64,000 nucleotides of DNA, taken from contig CAZJVS010000020.1 in assembly GCA_964549445.1 (NCBI GenBank), positions 1 through 64,000 on the forward strand, written 5' to 3'. The position numbers and the translations under genes are program-made. Source of the DNA: SpSt-539 sp964549445. GTDB taxonomy: Bacteria > Planctomycetota > Phycisphaerae > UBA1845 > UTPLA1. Positions 60,188 through 64,000 of this stretch are shown here, piece by piece. The notes under the pieces are model-generated. The model did not search any database, was not told the origin of the DNA, and worked only from the letters and a program-made list of their open reading frames with translations. Every line of letters begins with the position of its first letter. The stretch's first letter is position 1.

Positions 60188-61477
60188 ATGCTCGTAGAAC
60201 TTTACGGCAAGAACTTTGGGTGTTTTCGGGACGAGTTTCGTCTCTCAATGCTCGCCACCGACTTGGATCCGGATTCGGACCGCGGAATTGTTGAGGCTCA
60301 CGTTGACGGCGACGAGGAGCCACTCCGATTGTTGCGGGCGGTCGCCGTCTATGGCGCGAATGGCTCCGGGAAGTCGACCGTTCTTCGATCGGCAAGCGCA
60401 CTATCTCATTTCATCGCCGCATCTCGGAGTTTCACGTCTGACGAACCGCTTCGTCCCTACGAGCCGTTCGCACTCGATTCTCAGTCAAACAAGCCAGTGA
60501 CACTCGGCGTTAAGGCTGTGGTGGACAGCATCGTGTATGACTATTTTGTGGAGTTCGATCGGATCGGATTCTTACGAGAGGGTCTTACCAAACTTAGCGG
60601 CCCGGGTCCGCATGTACTCTTGGATCGCACCCATCAAGCAGCCTCGGGTGCTTGGGCTGCCGATCCCCAGTTTCAATTGCTCACGAAGAGCTTTCGCCGC
60701 AATGCGCTCTTGCTCTCGCTCGCGGATAGCTTAGCACCGGAGTTGGCGAAGGGGATCGCGGTTGGATTGCAGCGAATGTTGACTTCCCGAGACGCAACCG
60801 CCGTGTCGCATTTTTTGACCCAGCGAGCGTCACACGTCGCTAAACGCGCCAGAGATGATGAACAGTTTGGAAGTTGGCTGAGGACGAGACTGCGGTCAGC
60901 GGACATTGGCGTGGAGAGCCTTCGAACCGAGCCAATCCGTGAATCAATAAGACCGCGAACTAGTGATGAGGACGTGGAAACCGATGCCGAGGCGCGCGAA
61001 CAAGCACCAACTTCCTTTCGATTGTCATTGCTGCACGGCAGCAGTCAAGGGCCCGTTCCGCTACCGTACGCCCGGGAGTCGCTTGGTACGCGAAGACTCG
61101 TCGAGTTGTCGCCACTACTGTATGACTTAGCACACAGCTCCAAGCCTCTTGCCGCATTCGTCGACGAGTTTGATGCGTCAATGCATCCTCTTCTGCTCAA
61201 AGACGTCGTGCAGCACCTCAATTGCGAGATTCCGGTCGAGCACGCTCGTGGACAGCTTATCTTCGCAACACACGAGACCACATTGTTGGATGACGAAGCG
61301 AAGGACGCGGTCTTACGTCGGGATCAGGTCTATTTCACTGAAAAAGACGCGGCCGGGGCAAGTCGGCTCTATTCGGTGGCCGAGTTTAGGGAAAGAAACA
61401 ACCTAAACATGCGACGACGCTACTTGCACGGCCGCTATGGTGCACTGCCGTCGATCGGCCCAATGCAGGAACACTGA
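60188..61477 (+). CDS. AAA15-family ATPase, RloA-like (putative phage defence)
   Basis: The 429-aa protein is an OLD/RecF-type ATPase. N-terminal ELYGKNFGCFRDEFRLSML matches the entry strand, Walker A is AVYGANGSGKSTVLR (~55-69), the Walker B region is AFVDEFDASMHPLLL (~330), and a following ATHETTLLDD gives the switch His. It lacks a fused nuclease domain. The next gene, adjoining without a gap, encodes a RloB/TOPRIM-like protein. This pairing is found in RloAB and related abortive-infection modules, where the ATPase senses phage and the TOPRIM protein acts as effector. Lower GC than neighbours suggests acquisition by transfer. The ATG follows CGGGAAAGC. Confidence 0.82.
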   Translation: MLVELYGKNFGCFRDEFRLSMLATDLDPDSDRGIVEAHVDGDEEPLRLLRAVAVYGANGSGKSTVLRSASALSHFIAASRSFTSDEPLRPYEPFALDSQSNKPVTLGVKAVVDSIVYDYFVEFDRIGFLREGLTKLSGPGPHVLLDRTHQAASGAWAADPQFQLLTKSFRRNALLLSLADSLAPELAKGIAVGLQRMLTSRDATAVSHFLTQRASHVAKRARDDEQFGSWLRTRLRSADIGVESLRTEPIRESIRPRTSDEDVETDAEAREQAPTSFRLSLLHGSSQGPVPLPYARESLGTRRLVELSPLLYDLAHSSKPLAAFVDEFDASMHPLLLKDVVQHLNCEIPVEHARGQLIFATHETTLLDDEAKDAVLRRDQVYFTEKDAAGASRLYSVAEFRERNNLNMRRRYLHGRYGALPSIGPMQEH

Positions 61478-62158
61478 ATGGGCGCCAAGCGGAGTAGGCG
61501 ATCCAGAAGCGTCAGCGCAGATCGCGACCGATATGGAATATCACGCCCGCGTAACGTACGGCCCACGCTCCCCGTCGTCGTTGTCGTTTGCGATGATGCC
61601 AGGACCTCGGTCGCCTACTTCACACTGTTGAAGCGCATCGTTAAAGCGCGACTCACTCTTCGAGTCGAATGCACGCCGTTCGATCGCGCCGCCCCCAAGG
61701 ATGTCATTGAGCATGCAATTTGGCATCAGCGAGCGCTTCGCGAGCCCGAAGAACACGATGAAGGAGATCGCCAGGTCGTGTGGGCGCTCATTGATCTGGA
61801 AGCTCGACCCGAGCGTGTACATGCGGCCTACGAAGCGCAGAGGTATGGCTTAGGAAAGGGGCTTCGTGTGGCTCTGTCGAAACCGTGCTACGAACTCTGG
61901 TCGCTTCTTCACCTCGTCGACACAGGCGAGGCGTTCGCTGACTGCGGGGCAGTGCTTACTCGACTCGAGCACGAATGGAAGAAGGAATTCGCCGAACCTT
62001 TGGGCTCAAAAGCGCAAGCGGATTACTCGAAGATCATAGGCTTGCGCGACACAGCGGTGGCGAATGCTAAATCGCATCGTGAGGCGAACGATCCTTCGTG
62101 GACAGAGGTCTATCAAGTACTCGAGAGTATTTCCGACCTAAGTATGTCGCCGCCCTGA
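61478..62158 (+). CDS. RloB-like TOPRIM-fold protein (putative effector)
   Basis: A 226-aa protein whose first strand VVVVVCDDARTSVAYFTLLK replaces the usual IVCEGEKTExxYF of RloB (acidic residue now Asp). The second motif is VVWALIDLEARPERV (the DxD becomes Asp-x-Glu), followed by ALSKPCYELWSLLHL, the RloB signature NPCFELWLLLH. Three acidic positions of a TOPRIM-like metal site are thus conserved in type. It directly follows the ATPase gene and has the same low GC. Expected role: nuclease or tRNase activity on infection. This is inference from family context. Confidence 0.78.
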   Translation: MGAKRSRRSRSVSADRDRYGISRPRNVRPTLPVVVVVCDDARTSVAYFTLLKRIVKARLTLRVECTPFDRAAPKDVIEHAIWHQRALREPEEHDEGDRQVVWALIDLEARPERVHAAYEAQRYGLGKGLRVALSKPCYELWSLLHLVDTGEAFADCGAVLTRLEHEWKKEFAEPLGSKAQADYSKIIGLRDTAVANAKSHREANDPSWTEVYQVLESISDLSMSPP

Positions 62159-62202
62159 TATATTGCGGCGCCGGGTGCCCAAGACGAATCCTGATTGGGT
62201 GC

Positions 62203-62227
62203 CATGGGCAAACTTGCTTTGCCCGTG
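62203..62227. repeat. GGGCAAA/TTTGCCC hairpin after the RloAB pair
   Basis: CATGGGCAAA-CTTGC-TTTGCCCGTG forms a 10-bp stem (with one G-U) at 62203-62227. There is no T-run. It looks like a dispersed palindrome and marks the right boundary of the low-GC module. Confidence 0.5.
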
Positions 62228-62312
62228 CGTCACGCCCCGAACGACAATTGCGACCGCCGCCGCCTCGAAGAAACCACCTATACTGTGCGTCGTCTTAACG
62301 GGTGTTCATGAA

Positions 62313-62621
62313 GTGCCGGCTGTGTGGATAACGCTGTCAGAAGTCGAATCACTCGCTCGCGTCAGCGGATTCTCGCCCGGCACGCGCGCCTTCGTCACCA
62401 TCTGCGTCACCGCCGAATCGGAATCGGAAGCGACCGCCTACGTTCGTGACGCCCTGCGTCAGGTGGATTTTCACCTGATCAACATCGACGAGATCGAAAG
62501 CTGGGAGTCTCGCAGGCAATCCCCAAACGTCCCGCCCGACCTCGAAGAAATGGTCGCCGAATGCCAGAACACCGCCGCCCCCGTCGTCGGAACCTTCCAC
62601 TGGTGGCGCAATCAAGGCTAG
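62313..62621 (+). CDS. hypothetical protein, start uncertain
   Basis: The frame is open from 62163, but coherent codon use begins near 62313 (GTG). It gives ~102 aa: ITLSEVESLARVSGFSPGTR, FVTICVTAESESEATAYVRD, a helical DFHLINIDEIESWES part and the end PVVGTFHWWRNQG. It looks like a soluble alpha/beta protein, and similar short proteins are often immunity- or stress-related, but no family is recognised. No ribosome-binding site is visible for any start. Confidence 0.45.
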   Translation: MPAVWITLSEVESLARVSGFSPGTRAFVTICVTAESESEATAYVRDALRQVDFHLINIDEIESWESRRQSPNVPPDLEEMVAECQNTAAPVVGTFHWWRNQG

Positions 62622-63574
62622 CCTCGCCGAGTCGCCTTCGGCCCGCTTCCCTTCTCCCTCTCACAACGCTGTGGAACACCGGGCGCGTCTATACGGTGAA
62701 CATCGCGGCGGATCCCGGCGCGCCGGGACCCCGCACCGAACGCTTATCCACGCCGCGCGGCGACGGTCGACTCGCGGCAGGCGACCGGACCCTGAGCCTG
62801 TCGAAGGAGTCGAAGGGCGCGGCCACGGAGAGCTTGCGCGCTCAGCCCTTGACCCGACGGGCGGCGAAGCCGCGCGCGAACGCACGGCGTTCCCGGCGAG
62901 TCACAGGGCCGAAACAACGCGGGCGAGTTTTCAATGCCGACTGAGATTCGTCCCATCAAATCCCGTCTAATCCCGTCAAAAAAAGAGGGGACAGCGCCGA
63001 TAGCCCGCGCCGGCCCTTTCGCTCGAACTCCGCGCCCCGATTCGGCCCCCAGACCGCCTCGCTCATCCCCTCCGTGCCTTGGTGCCTTCGTGCCTTTCGG
63101 ACCAAAAACCCCAATGAATTCGCGAATTCTCACCATTCTAACAATCTTGCATCGCCGCCCCGCTTCCCGCTCAGCGTATGGCTTACGGCTTATGGCTTAT
63201 GGCTTGTGGCTTCTCACGGCTCTGCCAAGTAACGCCAAATAACGCCGTCAAAATCATTCGCCCCGCCCCCCGCCAACCCACCCGCCCGTCAAATTCTCAC
63301 CGTTCCAACTTTCTCATCCTCTCACGCCCCAAGACCCAGGACCTAAAACGAGGCCCCAGGACTCAGCCCCCCGACCCCCGCATTCCCCCGCCAAATCGAA
63401 ATTCTCACCATTACAACTTTCTCGATGCCCCCTGCGGCCCTCATTCCTCCCGCCCGGCAGGGCGCGCGATTGTTGCCGGGCGAGTTCACTCCCTCGATAG
63501 CGTTCCAACGCCCGAGGCCCCGCGCCACTCACCCAACTCCGCCCCTGCCGATATACTGCACGAAGAGACCACAC
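62622..63574. other. 953-base non-coding region rich in short dispersed motifs
   Basis: No gene is supported on either strand. It contains CCTGAGCCTGTCGAAGG-like sequence (62791-62806), a motif scattered in many bacterial genomes. It also contains AAAAAAAGAGGGGACAGCGCC (62979-62999 region, seen in part), pyrimidine-rich stretches, and a short tandem array of TATGGCT units (63177-63212). The promoter for the final membrane protein must be near the right end. Confidence 0.55.
63177..63212 (+). repeat. short tandem array of (T)ATGGCTT-like units
   Basis: Five imperfect 7- to 8-base units (TATGGCTTA, CGGCTTA, TGGCTTA, TGGCTTG, TGGCTT) follow each other without spacing. It is in non-coding DNA and could vary by slippage. 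Confidence 0.7.
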
Positions 63575-64000
63575 ATGATCCTCCTCCAGGTCCTCCGTGC
63601 CTTCTTCGTCCTCGCCGTCGTCGCCGTCGGCTGGTCGCTCGTCGAGCCCGGCAACATCCTCCCCGAGCAGCGCGTCTTCCTGCTCATCGGTGCCCTCGTC
63701 CTCGCCGCCGGCATCATCGCCATCGACATCCTCCAGCCCCGCAAGTCTCTCAAGGCCCTCGGCGGCCTCTTCTTCGGCCTCATTGTCGGCCTGGTCGTCA
63801 GCTACGGCCTCTCACTCGTCCTCAGCTATCTCCAGTCCGTCTATCTCCCCGCGATGGACCCCACGCTCTACGAGACCATCCGCATCCTCCTCGGCGTCAT
63901 CACCTGTTACCTCTGCGTCAGCTTCATCCTCCAGACCAAGGACGACATCCGCTTCGTCATTCCCTATGTCGAGTTCTCAAAACAACTTAAGGGCCAGCAC
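63575..64000 (+). CDS. PIN/TRAM-domain membrane protein, N-terminal part (YacL-like)
   Basis: An open frame of 142 codons runs from ATG 63575 to the window edge. It has about four membrane helices: VLRAFFVLAVVAVGWSLVE, FLLIGALVLAAGIIAIDIL, GGLFFGLIVGLVVSYGLSLV and ILLGVITCYLCVSFIL. The final visible part, TKDDIRFVIPYVEFSKQLKG, is the typical link that leads into the PIN nuclease domain of YacL-type proteins. The PIN and TRAM domains themselves lie beyond the window. GAAGAG lies 7 bases upstream of the ATG. Confidence 0.82.
   Translation, partial: MILLQVLRAFFVLAVVAVGWSLVEPGNILPEQRVFLLIGALVLAAGIIAIDILQPRKSLKALGGLFFGLIVGLVVSYGLSLVLSYLQSVYLPAMDPTLYETIRILLGVITCYLCVSFILQTKDDIRFVIPYVEFSKQLKGQH

Overview
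The window is about 64 kb of GC-rich DNA from a Gram-negative-type bacterium, most likely a member of Planctomycetota. This assignment is an inference. It rests on short zinc ribbons of the CGYNL...CPECG type at the ends of small proteins (40.1, 42.0 kb), a PEP-CTERM secreted protein, LPS-type glycosyltransferases and WaaP-like kinases without an obvious O-antigen locus, a divergent membrane pyrophosphatase, and many short palindromic repeats. No rRNA is present. The only tRNA I find is a selenocysteine tRNA.

Layout. 0-5 kb: the end of a low-complexity protein, a DUF983 protein, an alpha/beta hydrolase, RsfS and a membrane pyrophosphatase. 4.9-6.2 kb holds no convincing gene but does hold structured DNA/RNA. 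6.2-8.4 kb: an acyl-CoA/AMP ligase and ribosome recycling factor. 8.4-15.1 kb: one long minus-strand ABC operon (ATPase, two tandem copies of a permease pair, periplasmic adaptor). 15.3-18.8 kb: a PgpH-like HD protein, YbeY and RecO. 19-27.3 kb: a mixed region with a YkgJ-type protein, a SAM hydroxide adenosyltransferase, tRNA-Sec, an RsbU-like phosphatase, a LolA-like protein, DinB, an NHL-repeat secreted protein, a pirin and a matrixin-like PEP-CTERM protein. 27.5-38.2 kb: a conserved block on the plus strand (gyrA, comF, hibernation factor, PTS IIA, HPr, EI, a DUF2344 protein, RNase E/G, a thioredoxin-like lipoprotein). 38-43.3 kb: a chagasin-like inhibitor, a TPR-esterase, a SUMF1-domain protein, zinc-ribbon proteins and a Ser/Thr kinase. 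43.6-52.7 kb: PgeF, an MDR dehydrogenase, then a plus-strand envelope-glycan cluster (GT9, three WaaP-like kinase genes carrying four kinase domains, GT4, NodB deacetylase) followed by PlsY. 53-59.2 kb: a large repeat lipoprotein, superoxide dismutase, a small minus-strand gene with an in-frame UGA, and an S41 peptidase. 59.1-60 kb: palindromic repeats and a duplicated gene remnant. 60.2-62.2 kb: a RloA/RloB-like ATPase-TOPRIM pair. The window ends inside a PIN/TRAM-type membrane protein.

The most interesting observation combines two places. A tRNA-Sec gene lies at 20545-20639. An 88-codon membrane-protein gene on the minus strand at 56759-57025 has a strong Shine-Dalgarno and continues in frame through a UGA directly after a Cys codon. 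That UGA is followed immediately by a stem-loop with the geometry of a bacterial SECIS element. I read it as a candidate small selenoprotein with a Cys-Sec pair. Translation past the UGA cannot be shown from sequence alone. Other points of interest are the ABC operon built from a duplicated permease pair, the fused double WaaP-like kinase, the putative RloAB defence pair, and a decayed copy of the 3' end of the S41 peptidase gene surrounded by palindromic repeats.
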